DNA from: Paraburkholderia bryophila
GTDB taxonomy: Bacteria; Pseudomonadota; Gammaproteobacteria; Burkholderiales; Burkholderiaceae
Direction of reading: 5' to 3'
NCBI RefSeq assembly: GCF_003269035.1
Contig: NZ_QLTK01000005.1
Span: forward strand, 62,001-126,000
Length of the DNA stretch: 64,000 nucleotides
Below, piece by piece: positions 7,511 to 17,293 of this stretch; position 1 is the first letter of the stretch; the number at the start of each line of letters is the position of its first letter. The notes beneath the pieces were generated by a model. It was not told where the DNA came from. It saw only the letters and a list, made by a program, of their open reading frames with translations, and searched no databases. The position numbers and the translations under genes are program-made.

Positions 7511-8863
7511 ATGAACCGCGACCCCGCCCCGCATCACCCGCTCGTCCAGCGCCTGATCGACGCGCGTCGAATTACCGACGACCTCTTCACCATCGTCAAA
7601 CCCGAGTTTCTCTATGAACGGCCGATCCGCGAGCGTCATCGCATCGTGTTTTATATCGGCCATCTGGAAGCTTTCGATCGTAATCTGTTCGACCAACGCC
7701 TGTGCGATCTGCCAGCGTTCGACCCACATCTCGACCAGCTTTTCGCGTTCGGCATCGATCCCGTCGACGGCGGCTTTCCGACCGATCAACCCGGCGACTG
7801 GCCGTCGCTCGACGCGGTGCGCGATTACGCGTCGCGCGCCCGCGAGCAGATCGATCGTGAAGTTCGTGCGCTCGCGGATCGGGCACCTCCCGGCCGCGGC
7901 GATAGCGAGCAGGCGGTCGCCGCGGAACAGCTATTGAACGTCGCGATCGAGCATCGGCTGATGCACGCGGAAACGCTTGCGTACATGCTTCATCAATTGC
8001 CGCTCGAACAGAAGGTCAGCGGGCTCAACGAGCCCGTGGTAACGCAGCCTGGCCGCGCGGAGGTGTTGGCGTCGATGGTCCGTGTGCCGGCGGGCACGGC
8101 CGTGCTCGGGATGTCGCGCGACGCCGGCCGGTTCGGCTGGGACAATGAATTCGGCGAGCTGCGCGTGGAGGTTCCCGCCTTCCAGATCGACCGTCACATG
8201 GTGACGAACGGCGCGTTTCTCGCCTTCATCCAGGCCGGCGGCTATCGCGAACGGAAATGGTGGTCCGACAAGGATTGGGCGTGGAAGGAAGCGGAGCAGA
8301 TCGAGCACCCGGCCTGCTGGTCTCAACGCGACCCGCGCGACGCGCATGACGAAAACGAACTAAGCCACGAACACAACACGCAAGCCGCATGGACGCTGCG
8401 CACCATGTTCGACGACGTGCCGCTGCCGCTCGACTGGCCCGCCTACGTCAGTCACGCCGAGGCCAGCGCCTACGCGCGCTGGGCCGGCAAAGCGCTGCCC
8501 ACCGAAGCGCAGTGGCAACGCGCGGCGCACGGCGCGCCGCACGCTGCGTCCGGCAATTTCGATTTCCGCGGTTGGGACCCGCGCCCCGTCGACGCCTATC
8601 CGGACAACGTCAGCGCATTCGGCGTGGAAGGTCAGTTCGGCAACGGCTGGGAGTGGACCTCGACCGTGTTCGACGCGTTGCCGGGATTCGAAGCGTTTCC
8701 GTTCTATCTCGGCTACTCGGCCAATTTCTTCGACGGCCAGCACTACGTGATCAAAGGCGGATCGGCACGTACCGCGCAATGCATGTTGCGGCCGGCGTTC
8801 CGCAACTGGTTTCAACCGCATTATCAATACGTCTATGCCGGATTCCGGTGCGTCAAGGCGTGA
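7511..8863 (+). CDS. EgtB/SenA-family non-haem iron enzyme (ergothioneine- or selenoneine-type C-S/C-Se synthase)
   Basis: A 450-residue two-domain enzyme. The N-terminal DinB-like domain has FYIGHLEAFD and the HX3HXE motif HRLMHAE near residue 146-152, together supplying the three histidine iron ligands of EgtB-type enzymes. The C-terminal half is a formylglycine-generating-enzyme-like fold (FQIDRHMVTNGAFLAFI, ALPTEAQWQRAAHG, GNGWEWTSTVF, IKGGSARTAQ, YAGFRCV). Such enzymes join a sulfur or selenium donor to hercynine. No egtD methyltransferase or senB/senC gene is adjacent, so EgtB versus SenA cannot be decided here. Start ATG at 7511, AAGGAG ten bases upstream. A small hairpin follows the stop. 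Confidence 0.8.
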   Translation: MNRDPAPHHPLVQRLIDARRITDDLFTIVKPEFLYERPIRERHRIVFYIGHLEAFDRNLFDQRLCDLPAFDPHLDQLFAFGIDPVDGGFPTDQPGDWPSLDAVRDYASRAREQIDREVRALADRAPPGRGDSEQAVAAEQLLNVAIEHRLMHAETLAYMLHQLPLEQKVSGLNEPVVTQPGRAEVLASMVRVPAGTAVLGMSRDAGRFGWDNEFGELRVEVPAFQIDRHMVTNGAFLAFIQAGGYRERKWWSDKDWAWKEAEQIEHPACWSQRDPRDAHDENELSHEHNTQAAWTLRTMFDDVPLPLDWPAYVSHAEASAYARWAGKALPTEAQWQRAAHGAPHAASGNFDFRGWDPRPVDAYPDNVSAFGVEGQFGNGWEWTSTVFDALPGFEAFPFYLGYSANFFDGQHYVIKGGSARTAQCMLRPAFRNWFQPHYQYVYAGFRCVKA

Positions 8864-8865
8864 CG

Positions 8866-8882
8866 CCGGGAGAAACTCCCGG
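8866..8882. terminator. Small hairpin after the EgtB/SenA gene
   Basis: CCGGGAG (8866-8872) and CTCCCGG (8876-8882) form a perfect 7-bp stem with an AAA loop, starting three bases after the stop codon. The convergent fhuB gene ends 170 bases on. No T-tract is present. Confidence 0.4.
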
Positions 8883-9051
8883 TGAAACACTCGCCGGAAC
8901 GTCGGGTCCCGATCCGAGGCTCGACACGTCAAGCGTGATGATCGGCCGAGCCTCGAGCATCGCCGGCACTAGCGCAAGGCGTTCGCGCTGTCAGGTCGGC
9001 AGGTCGGTCATACCGAAGCAGATCGAATCGACGCTCCAATGCCTCGGCCTC

Positions 9052-11154
9052 TCATGAAGCTTGCCGTCGACCGTTGCCGGCGCGCGGCGCCGTCTTCAAA
9101 AGCGACCACAACAAATAAGGTCCGCCGATCAACGCGGCCATCAGCCCCGCCGGCATTTCGTTAGGGAACAACAACAGGTTGCCGGACCATTGCGCCAGCA
9201 CCATCAGCAGCGCGCCGATCGCCGCAGCCGCAAGCAGTTGATGCCGCGCGCGGCACACGCCGAGCGAGCGCGCAATATGCGGCGCCATCAAACCGACGAA
9301 GGACAGCGGCCCGACCAGCAGCGTCGAAGTTGCCGTCAATAACGCTGCAAGCAGCAGCGTCGCCAGCCGCGCCACACCGATAGGCACGCCTAGCGAACGG
9401 CTGGTGTCCTCGCCGAGCGACAGCAGTTCCAGCCAGTTGGCCAGCAACGGCGCCACCGCCAACCCGATCAGCGCAATCACCACCGCGATCGCGGCGACGA
9501 GTGGCTGTACGTAATAAGTCGAGCCGACGACGAAGTTCAGCAACAGCGCGGCGCGTGGATCGCCGCTCGCGGTCACGGTGCCGCTGACCGCCTGAAACAA
9601 CGCGCCGATCGCGACGCCGATCAGCAACAGACGTTCCGGCGCGTATCGGCCGCGATGTCCGAACCAGACCAGAAACAGCAGCGTGCCGATCGAACCGGCG
9701 AGACAGGAGACGAACAGTCCGACCGGCCCCGGTGCGTCCATCAGGAACACCACCGCGACGATCCCGAGCGCGCCTCCCGAGCTCACACCGATCAGGTCGG
9801 GACTCGCAATCGGATTGCCCGTCATGCGCTGCACGAGCGCGCCGGCGATGCCGAGCATAACGCCCGCGGCAACCGCGGCGGCAGTGTGCGGCACATGCCA
9901 GAACGCGAGCGCCGTGAACTGGCTCGCGCCGACGAGCCCCCAACCGTCGAGGCCGCGCCGTACCAGCATCGAGCCCGCCACCGCGAGCGCGGTCAGCGCC
10001 ACCAGTCCGACGATCAGCCGCACCGGCCGATGGTGTCGGAAAAACGCCGTGTTGTCGCGCGCGTCGGCCCTGAGGTCGGGGCGCGATTTGAGTTGGCGCA
10101 GCAGCCACAGCAGCATCGGCGCGCCGATCAGCGAGGTCACGGTGCCGGTCGGAATGAGCTGCGAGCCGAACACGCCGCTGACGGCGACTGCCTGCACGAT
10201 TTCATCGGTGAGCCAGAGCAACGCGGCACCGAGCAGCGGCGCCCATATCAGGCGTTGCTGGAAACGCCGCGCACCGGCAAGTTTGGCCAGCGTCGGTGCG
10301 GCCAGACCGATGAAGCCGATCACGCCGACCGCCGCGACCACGCAGGCCGTCAAGGCCACCGCGAGACCCAGCGCGGCAAAGCGGGTACGCATCAACGAGA
10401 TGCCGAGGCCCTGCGCCGTGCTTTCGCCGGCCTCGAACAGCGCGAGCGGACGACGCATCAGGTAGATCGCACCGCAGGCCACGACGAGCCGCCCGAACAG
10501 TGCGACGCTGGCATGCCAGCCCTGCTGATCCAGGGCGCCGCCGCCCCAGATCATCAGCCCGGTCAGCAGTTGAAAATGCGAGATCGCGAGCGCGAGGCTC
10601 AACGAGCCGCAGTAAAGACTCACGATCATGCCCGAGAGAATCACCGAGAGCGAGGCGAGCCGCTGCCGCCACGCCAGCGCAAAGACCAGCAGCATCGCAA
10701 GGCCGCCGCCCACCAGCGCAATCAGTTCGCGTTGGTGGACGAGCCATGCCGGCGCCCAGATTGCCGCGATCCCGAGCGCCAGATAGGCGCCGGGGAAAAT
10801 GCCTAGCGTCATGGGTTCGGCCAGCGGATTGCGCAGCACCTGCTGCGAAATCGTGCCGGCCAGTGCGAGCGCCGCACCGCAGATCAACGTGATCGCGAGG
10901 CGCGGCAAAGCCGACTCGTGCAGGATCATCTGATGAAGATTGCCGGGCTGTGGCGCGCTCAGCGCAGTCCAGAGACTGGCGCCGCCGAGTTGCGCCCGCA
11001 TCACCCAGAGCGTCAGCGCAAAGGCGGCGAGTATGACGAGCGACGCGACCGGCACGAGCACATTGCGCGGCGCGGCGGCCTCGCCGGAGGTCGCTTGCAT
11101 GGCGTCGGCGGATGCGGATTTCCGGCGTGAAGACGGCAGGTGTTTAGATGACAT
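9052..11154 (-). CDS. fhuB: FhuB-type siderophore ABC transporter permease (double-length)
   Basis: A roughly 700-residue inner-membrane permease made of two tandem BtuC/FecCD-type halves, as in E. coli FhuB. Each half has about ten hydrophobic helices and the family signature (first half ALAGTISQQVLRNPLAEPMTLG; second half GIAGALVQRMTGNPIASPDLIG), giving an internal duplication. It moves Fe-siderophore from the periplasmic binding protein into the cytoplasm with FhuC. Start ATG at 11154 (MSSKHLPSSRR) overlaps the fhuD stop by 11 bases, so translation is probably coupled. It is the last gene of the operon running from the TonB receptor. Confidence 0.92.
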   Translation of the reverse strand: MSSKHLPSSRRKSASADAMQATSGEAAAPRNVLVPVASLVILAAFALTLWVMRAQLGGASLWTALSAPQPGNLHQMILHESALPRLAITLICGAALALAGTISQQVLRNPLAEPMTLGIFPGAYLALGIAAIWAPAWLVHQRELIALVGGGLAMLLVFALAWRQRLASLSVILSGMIVSLYCGSLSLALAISHFQLLTGLMIWGGGALDQQGWHASVALFGRLVVACGAIYLMRRPLALFEAGESTAQGLGISLMRTRFAALGLAVALTACVVAAVGVIGFIGLAAPTLAKLAGARRFQQRLIWAPLLGAALLWLTDEIVQAVAVSGVFGSQLIPTGTVTSLIGAPMLLWLLRQLKSRPDLRADARDNTAFFRHHRPVRLIVGLVALTALAVAGSMLVRRGLDGWGLVGASQFTALAFWHVPHTAAAVAAGVMLGIAGALVQRMTGNPIASPDLIGVSSGGALGIVAVVFLMDAPGPVGLFVSCLAGSIGTLLFLVWFGHRGRYAPERLLLIGVAIGALFQAVSGTVTASGDPRAALLLNFVVGSTYYVQPLVAAIAVVIALIGLAVAPLLANWLELLSLGEDTSRSLGVPIGVARLATLLLAALLTATSTLLVGPLSFVGLMAPHIARSLGVCRARHQLLAAAAIGALLMVLAQWSGNLLLFPNEMPAGLMAALIGGPYLLWSLLKTAPRAGNGRRQAS

Positions 11155-12109
11155 GGATACCTGGCATGGCGCTGACGACAGCGCGAGCAAAACGCTGAAC
11201 GGAAATCAGCGCGCCGGTCGCGGAGATGACCGGCAAAGTGGCGGTTCTTCCCGGCTGCGAGAACGGTAACTGACGCCACACGGGATTGAGTTGGAGCGTG
11301 CTCATATCGTCGTTCACGCTTGAACCGACCCAGAGGACGCACGCGTCGGGCACCGTCGCGAGCCGGTCGAGTTCGACGATCGCACGCGCGTTCTGCCCCA
11401 CGAGGAAACCGCTGCCCGTGCGCTCGGACGCAACCGTGGCCGCGTTGCGCAAACCGAGCGTGCGGAGGATTTCGTCGAACATGCTGCCGGCGCCGAACAC
11501 ACGCAGATGACGGTCGTCGACGATCTGCGCGACGTAGACGGGCCGGTAGCCGCCTGCGGGCGCAGCGGCGTCGAGCGCGGCGCGCGACTGCGTCAGCACG
11601 TCGGCGGTTTCGTTCAGCAAGGCCTCGGCTCGGGTTGTCACGCCGAGACGGCGCGCCAGCGTCATTGCTTCGTCGCGCATTGCACGATACGGCTGCGGCG
11701 CGGTCGTGTAGGCGCCGAGCGTGAGAGTCGGCGCGATCCGTTCGAACGAAGCCTGCACGCTGGCATGCGCCGGCGTGATCACCATCAGGTCGGGGCGCAG
11801 TTCGTACAGCAGATCGTAGTTCGGCTGGAACAGTAAGCCGATGTCGACGACGCCTGCCGGTAGCGGCGGCACCACCACGCTGCTCACATACCACGCGGGC
11901 GCGGGCACGCCGACGGGGGACACGCCGAGCGACAGCAGCATTTCCGTCAGGTCCCAGTTCAGCACGATGATGCGGCGCGGCGCCTTCATGGCGGCCGTCG
12001 GCGTGGCACCCTGCGCGGCGGCCGCGAGGCCGAACGCGGCCGCCGCGATCGCCTTGAGGCAAACGCGGCGCGGCAGCGCGACCCGGGTGGGCGAAGCGCC
12101 GCCGCTCAT
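11144..12109 (-). CDS. fhuD: FhuD-type periplasmic siderophore-binding protein
   Basis: A 321-residue class III substrate-binding protein. The N-terminus has LPRRVCLKAIAAAAFGLAA, a twin-arginine plus hydrophobic segment consistent with Tat export, as for E. coli FhuD. The mature part begins APRRIIVLNWDLTEMLLSLG, typical of FhuD/FepB-like proteins, and ends IHVI. Start ATG at 12109 overlaps the fhuC stop in an ATGA junction. It should deliver the ferric siderophore to FhuB/FhuC. Ligand: presumably the lipopeptide made by the adjacent NRPS cluster, inferred from position. Confidence 0.9.
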   Translation of the reverse strand: MSGGASPTRVALPRRVCLKAIAAAAFGLAAAAQGATPTAAMKAPRRIIVLNWDLTEMLLSLGVSPVGVPAPAWYVSSVVVPPLPAGVVDIGLLFQPNYDLLYELRPDLMVITPAHASVQASFERIAPTLTLGAYTTAPQPYRAMRDEAMTLARRLGVTTRAEALLNETADVLTQSRAALDAAAPAGGYRPVYVAQIVDDRHLRVFGAGSMFDEILRTLGLRNAATVASERTGSGFLVGQNARAIVELDRLATVPDACVLWVGSSVNDDMSTLQLNPVWRQLPFSQPGRTATLPVISATGALISVQRFARAVVSAMPGIHVI

Positions 12110-12915
12110 TGCGGAAACCCCACCGGCCGGCCGTTGACCGGGTCTTCCAAAACATGCATGGGCACGCCGTAGATCGCTTCCAGATTCGGCCCGGTCATGA
12201 TGTCGGCAGGGGTGCCTTGCATCAGGATCCGTCCGTGACGCAACGCCACGATCTGGTCGCAGAAACGCGCGGCCATATTGATGTCGTGCAATACCACTAC
12301 AGCGGCGATGCTGCGTTGTTTGCAAAGCGTTCGCACGAGCTCGAGCACCTCGACCTGATGCGCAATATCCAGCGCGGAAGTGGGCTCGTCGAGCAGCAAA
12401 CAGCGGCTGTCCTGCGCGATCAGCATGGCGAGCCACACGCGCTGACGTTCGCCGCCCGAGAGGCTGTCCACCAGCCGGTCGGCGTAATGCGTGACGTCGG
12501 TCATCCGCATCGCTTCAGCCACGTGCTCGCGGTCGTCGTTACCGAACACGCCGAGGCTGCCATGCCACGGGTAGCGGCCGAGCGCGACCAGTTCGCGCAC
12601 CAGCAGGCCGTCGGTCGACGGCGTGTATTGCGGCAGATGCGCAACCCGGCGCGCGAAATCGCGCGGCTTCCACGAGCCGAGCGGTTTGCCGTCGAAGCGG
12701 ATTTCTCCGGCGCCTTGCGCATGATGCCGCGCAAGGAGGCGCATCAACGTGGTCTTGCCTGAGCCGTTGTGACCGATGAGACCCGTCACGCGTTCGTGTG
12801 AAATCGACAGATCGATGTCGTCCAGCAGCCGCGTGCCGCCGATATCGAAGCGAACCTTGTCCAGTTCGAACAGCGGCGACGCGGACTGAGCCGCTAATGC
12901 ACTCGTATTGACCAT
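12106..12915 (-). CDS. fhuC: FhuC-type siderophore ABC transporter ATPase
   Basis: A 269-residue ABC ATPase with Walker A GHNGSGKTT, signature LSGGERQR and Walker B CLLLDEPTS followed by a D-loop. The sequence around the Q-loop (AHLPQYTPSTDGLLVRELV) is like FhuC/FepC iron-siderophore importers. It powers FhuB. Start ATG at 12915 lies 10 bases after the exporter stop, and its own stop overlaps the fhuD start by four bases, indicating one polycistronic message. Confidence 0.93.
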   Translation of the reverse strand: MVNTSALAAQSASPLFELDKVRFDIGGTRLLDDIDLSISHERVTGLIGHNGSGKTTLMRLLARHHAQGAGEIRFDGKPLGSWKPRDFARRVAHLPQYTPSTDGLLVRELVALGRYPWHGSLGVFGNDDREHVAEAMRMTDVTHYADRLVDSLSGGERQRVWLAMLIAQDSRCLLLDEPTSALDIAHQVEVLELVRTLCKQRSIAAVVVLHDINMAARFCDQIVALRHGRILMQGTPADIMTGPNLEAIYGVPMHVLEDPVNGRPVGFPQ

Positions 12916-12925
12916 AAGATTCCGA

Positions 12926-14644
12926 CTAGATCTGCGCGCCGTGCGCTGCGGGAAAAGAGGTGGCGTTCGTGCCGTGCGCGGTGAACGGATGAGCGGCCAG
13001 GACGGCTGGAGCTGCCATGAGTTCGGCCAGATGCGCGCCCTCGCCCTGTTCGACCACCTGGCCGAAATCGAGCTTGATGTAACGGTCCGCGAGGTGGAAA
13101 TAGCGGTCGTCGTGCGTGATGACCAGCACGGTCTTGCCCTTCGCCTTCAGCTCGGGCAACAGGCGCCGATAGAACACGTCCTTGAAGAGCGGGTCCTGAT
13201 CGGCGGCCCATTCGTCGAACAGGTAGAACGGCCGGTCTTCCAGATACGAGACCAGCAACGCGAGACGCTTGCGCTGGCCTTGCGACAATTCGAGCGTGGA
13301 GAACGCGCCGTTCTCGATCTTGACTTTGTGCGAGAGCTGCAGGTCGTCGAGCAGCGCGTGCGCTGCGGCGTCGACGTTGTCGAGGCGGATGCCGAGCAGC
13401 GTATCGAACAGGAAGAAGTCGCTGAACACCACCGAAAAGTGCTGCCGGTACGCGTCGCGCTGCGCCTCGCCGACTTCCTGGCCGTTGAGCAGAATACGTC
13501 CGCTTTCCGGCGTGTAGAGGCCGACGATCATCTTCGCGAGTGTGGTCTTGCCGCTGCCGTTGCCGCCGATCAGGTAGACGAGTTCGCCGGGACGGAAACT
13601 CAGATCGACCGGCCCCAGCGTGAACACGTCGTTCTCTTTCTCGCGGAAATAGCGATGCGTGACGCCTTCCAGCACGATGCTCTCGAACGAAGTCGCCTGT
13701 GCCGCCGCGACGGTATGCTCGACCGGCAGTTCGGCATTCAGTTGCTCGACCCGTTCGAGCGCGACCGCGGCCGTGCTGAGATTGGGAATCGCGGAGAGCA
13801 CGCCTTCGATCGGCATGATCATGTACAGGAAGATCATCGCGTAGCCGGACATGACGTGCGGCTCGACCGGCACGTAGCGCGTCAGTACGAATAGCACGCA
13901 GCCGATAAACGCGAAGAAAATGAAGCTGCCCCAACTCGCCGCGGCCGCATACAGCACGTAGCCGCGCGTGCGCTGCACGCGCACCGCTTCGACTTCGGTC
14001 GCCAGCGTGCCGTCGATAAATTCGCGCGTGCGCGCCCGATGCAGCTTCAATTCCTTGGCGCCGTCGAACAACGCGCGAAACTGCCGCACCAGCGTGTCTT
14101 CGCGCTGCCGCGATTTACGCAGATGGAACACGCCGCGCGTATTGGCCAGATGAAATCCCGCCGAGCCGATCAGCACCGTCACGGCGGCGAACGCCAGCAC
14201 CTGCCAGGACAGTATGCCGAGGTAGACGAGACAGCCCGCGATCACCGCACCGTTCATCACGAGGCCGGGCAAGCCGACGAACAGCATGACGATCGAATCG
14301 AGGTCCTGCGTCAACACGCTGAGCGAGCGCGCCGACCCTTGCCGTTCGACATGCGCGAACGGCGCGGACGAAATACGGTTGATGGTCTTCATGCGCAGAC
14401 TCGCCTTGGCGTTCTGGCCGAGACTCATGAAGAGCGTTTGCGAGGCGGTCCGCGTGAATAGCACGACGACGCCGATCACGAGGAAACGCAAGCCGAGTTC
14501 GACCAGCCGCTCGCGCGAGGCCACGAGGGCCTGGTTGATGAGCGCCACCATCGAGGCATTGCCGAAGCCGCTGACGAGGCTCATACCGATCGCTAACAGC
14601 AAGCGCCGGCGCGAACCTTTAACCAGAAACCAGAGTGTGTGCAT
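12926..14644 (-). CDS. Cyclic-peptide/siderophore ABC exporter, PvdE/SyrD type
   Basis: A 572-residue half-transporter: six predicted membrane helices in residues 1-300, then an ATPase domain. Walker A is GGNGSGKTT, the signature is the variant LSQGQRKR, and Walker B runs into FDEWAADQDP, a stretch characteristic of the cyclic peptide transporter family (PvdE in pyoverdine, SyrD in syringomycin). It should move the NRPS product across the inner membrane, in pyoverdine-like systems as an acylated precursor. ATG at 14644 lies 39 bases after the acylase stop, and fhuC follows after 10 bases. Confidence 0.9.
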   Translation of the reverse strand: MHTLWFLVKGSRRRLLLAIGMSLVSGFGNASMVALINQALVASRERLVELGLRFLVIGVVVLFTRTASQTLFMSLGQNAKASLRMKTINRISSAPFAHVERQGSARSLSVLTQDLDSIVMLFVGLPGLVMNGAVIAGCLVYLGILSWQVLAFAAVTVLIGSAGFHLANTRGVFHLRKSRQREDTLVRQFRALFDGAKELKLHRARTREFIDGTLATEVEAVRVQRTRGYVLYAAAASWGSFIFFAFIGCVLFVLTRYVPVEPHVMSGYAMIFLYMIMPIEGVLSAIPNLSTAAVALERVEQLNAELPVEHTVAAAQATSFESIVLEGVTHRYFREKENDVFTLGPVDLSFRPGELVYLIGGNGSGKTTLAKMIVGLYTPESGRILLNGQEVGEAQRDAYRQHFSVVFSDFFLFDTLLGIRLDNVDAAAHALLDDLQLSHKVKIENGAFSTLELSQGQRKRLALLVSYLEDRPFYLFDEWAADQDPLFKDVFYRRLLPELKAKGKTVLVITHDDRYFHLADRYIKLDFGQVVEQGEGAHLAELMAAPAVLAAHPFTAHGTNATSFPAAHGAQI

Positions 14645-14683
14645 AGTGGTCGAGTGAAGCTTTCCGGGAAAGGATTGTCATTG

Positions 14684-17293
14684 TTATCGCGCAGGCACGC
14701 TCAAGGTGACGCGCTGCGATGGCTGTTCTGCGCGCTCGATATCGGCTGCGTCGAACGGCATGGTACGCCATGCCTTGTTCGCGTAGTCGAGCGTGCCCTC
14801 GGCGCTCGACGGCGAAGCGGGGTCGTCGGATTCGGACGGCGCCAGCAAGGTCTTCGCGATCACCTGCGCGTTCGGACCGAAGCTGACGATCTGCATATAG
14901 CTGTTGCCGATCGAGTTGCCGTCCATCGACGCACGAACGCCCTTGGCCGCCGGTACGCCGACGCGCGGAATCGGGCACGTCGAGACGAAGTAGCCGATAT
15001 CGCTGCATCCGCCATACAGGCCGACGCGTTGGCCGTTGCGCATCGTGAAGAGGAACGCGTCGGTAGGCGCGTCGACCGCGAGCCCCGCGCGCCGCAGCGC
15101 CAGCACGGCCGCGCCGAGCGCCTGGGCGACGCGCGGATCGTCGACACGCAAACCGGCCGGCGTGGACAGCGGCGCCGACAGCGAGAACGGTACCGCATAG
15201 CGCTCAGCGAGCGGAATCGTTTCGACACGCGACCAGAAGGCTTCCCACAATACCGCGCCGCGTGCGCCGATTTCGGCGTCCGTCGGCCAGTCGCGCAGCG
15301 CCTTGCAGGCGGCGCCGAGATGAACTTGTTGCGCCTCGGGCAGCGGGGGCGAATCGAATCGATCATGATCCACGCGCGTCACCGGATCGGCGCCCGCACA
15401 GACGCTTTGCAGGACCTGCGGCAGAAACCGTCGGGTGGTCAGCGTGTGCGTGTCGAGCACGCTGGCGCCCAAGGCGTCGAGCGTGCGGCGCCTGGCCGGC
15501 AGCGCCATCCACGACGCGGCGATCTCGTGGCCCAGTTGCGCGCGCAACGACAAGGGCGCATGCGCGTCGCCGGTCACGCGCGGATAGCCGGAGAGCGGTT
15601 CGCGCGGATTGGTGAGGCCGTAGCTGTTGTTCATGTTGGCCACGTAATCGGTGCGCAGCAGCGAGGCCATCTCGGCCACCGGCAGCTTGCCCGCATGCAC
15701 CGAGCCCTGACTGGTCGGCCATTGGCACGCCGCGCGCGATCCGTCGAGAAACGGCACGCCGGGCAGCTTGGCGGCGACCGCGGCGCCGAGGGGCTGCGCG
15801 GTGCACGTCGCGGCGAACGCATCGTCGACGTTCGGCATCGAGCCAATGTCCGCGAACCACGTGCGCGGATCGTCGCGGCCGATCGCGATCGTGTTCACCC
15901 ACGGCATGGCGGCAAAACGCTTTTGCGTCGCGATGAAATCGTCGAGCGAGGACGCCTGGCCCCAGCGGAGAAAATTCTCGAAGATCGCGTAGTTGTCCGC
16001 GTTCGAATCGCGCACCGCGAATGCCTGCTGGCCGTTCCATGCCAACGCCGGCGACATGGCGCGCAGATCCACCACGGGGCCGAAACGCGAGCGGTAAAAG
16101 GAGCGCGTGACGGCTTTCAGCGTGCCGTCGGGCTGACGGACGTCGACGGCGATCTGCTGTTGCGTCATGGCTTCTTCGCGTCCGTCGATCCGATACACGG
16201 TCGGCTTGTCCGGCACCAGCGACAACTGGAATAGCCCGAAGCGGCGCGCGCTCGACACGGTGTGCGTCCACGCCACGTTGCGGTTGTAGCCGATCATCAC
16301 GACCGGCACGCCGAGAAACGACACGCCGCTCACGTCGAGCTGTCCCGGCAGCGTCAGTTGCGCCTGATAGAAGCGGTCGGGTCCTTGCCAGAACCAGTGC
16401 GGATTGCCGAACAGCACGCTCTGCCCGGTGCCTGTCACCTGACCGCCGAAGGCGATCGCATTGCTGCCTGCATCGGGTACGCCGCCCGCTTGCAGGTAGA
16501 CGTGATCGAGCTCGCTGCCGAGGCTGGCGAGACGTGGCGTCGGCGCCGCCTGGCCGAGTGGCCCGGCCGGTATCGCAGTTGCGGCCGGCGGATGAGAATC
16601 GGCGAGCGCGTCGAGAAAGCCCGTATAGCCGCCAACGAAGTTCGCCGCGACGAGACGCCGGTAGATGTCGGCCTCGGAAATGTCGCGTAGCCACGGCGCG
16701 TTACGGCACGCGTCATGCGCGCGCGTGTCCGGGTTCGCGCGCAAGGTCGCGACATAGCGGTTGTAGCCTTGCGCGAAACCCGTCACGAGTTGCCGCAAAT
16801 TGTCCGGCTGGTGCGCGCGGTAAGCGTCGGTCTGCTCCGGCCCATCGAGCAGACGAAAAAAGAAATCGGAGTCGAGATTGCGAGGCGCGCCGAGCGTGCC
16901 GGGTGCGACCGGCTTTGCGTCGGGGCCGAAAACGGCGGAACGTTCGCCACGGTAAGTGACAAACGCGTCGGCGAGCGTGCAGAGATTGTCCTGCGCCTGC
17001 GCATAGCCATAACCGTAACCCAGCCCGTTCCAGGTGTGGGCCTGAATATGCGGCACGCCGTCCGCCGTGCGGCGGATGACGACCTCGCCGCCGGCTTGCG
17101 CCTGCTGGGAGAACACCTGCTTCTGGGCGACGCAACCTGCGAGCACGGCAGGCACGGCGAGCAGGCACGCCATGCGCCGGACCGCTGTCCGGAACCACGC
17201 ATGAGCCGCACCTGTCTGCCGTCGGTGGGTCGATCGAGACAATACCGTGCCGGGGCTCGACGCCCCGGCATCCTGCCGTTTAACACTTACCAT
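14684..17293 (-). CDS. Periplasmic Ntn-hydrolase acylase, PvdQ/penicillin-acylase family
   Basis: About 869 residues. An N-terminal hydrophobic segment ending in LAGC looks like a lipoprotein signal, preceded by a basic stretch. A precursor alpha chain of roughly 200 residues follows, then GVPDAGSNAIAFGG, in which the Ser after Gly is the expected autocatalytically exposed N-terminal nucleophile of the beta chain. FGNPHWFWQGP and NVAWTHTVSS are further family motifs. PvdQ in pyoverdine assembly removes a fatty acid from the siderophore precursor in the periplasm; other members cleave AHLs. Start ATG at 17293 overlaps the receptor gene by 7 bases. ATG at 17173, directly before the lipoprotein signal, is a credible alternative. 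Confidence 0.85.
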   Translation of the reverse strand: MVSVKRQDAGASSPGTVLSRSTHRRQTGAAHAWFRTAVRRMACLLAVPAVLAGCVAQKQVFSQQAQAGGEVVIRRTADGVPHIQAHTWNGLGYGYGYAQAQDNLCTLADAFVTYRGERSAVFGPDAKPVAPGTLGAPRNLDSDFFFRLLDGPEQTDAYRAHQPDNLRQLVTGFAQGYNRYVATLRANPDTRAHDACRNAPWLRDISEADIYRRLVAANFVGGYTGFLDALADSHPPAATAIPAGPLGQAAPTPRLASLGSELDHVYLQAGGVPDAGSNAIAFGGQVTGTGQSVLFGNPHWFWQGPDRFYQAQLTLPGQLDVSGVSFLGVPVVMIGYNRNVAWTHTVSSARRFGLFQLSLVPDKPTVYRIDGREEAMTQQQIAVDVRQPDGTLKAVTRSFYRSRFGPVVDLRAMSPALAWNGQQAFAVRDSNADNYAIFENFLRWGQASSLDDFIATQKRFAAMPWVNTIAIGRDDPRTWFADIGSMPNVDDAFAATCTAQPLGAAVAAKLPGVPFLDGSRAACQWPTSQGSVHAGKLPVAEMASLLRTDYVANMNNSYGLTNPREPLSGYPRVTGDAHAPLSLRAQLGHEIAASWMALPARRRTLDALGASVLDTHTLTTRRFLPQVLQSVCAGADPVTRVDHDRFDSPPLPEAQQVHLGAACKALRDWPTDAEIGARGAVLWEAFWSRVETIPLAERYAVPFSLSAPLSTPAGLRVDDPRVAQALGAAVLALRRAGLAVDAPTDAFLFTMRNGQRVGLYGGCSDIGYFVSTCPIPRVGVPAAKGVRASMDGNSIGNSYMQIVSFGPNAQVIAKTLLAPSESDDPASPSSAEGTLDYANKAWRTMPFDAADIERAEQPSQRVTLSVPAR

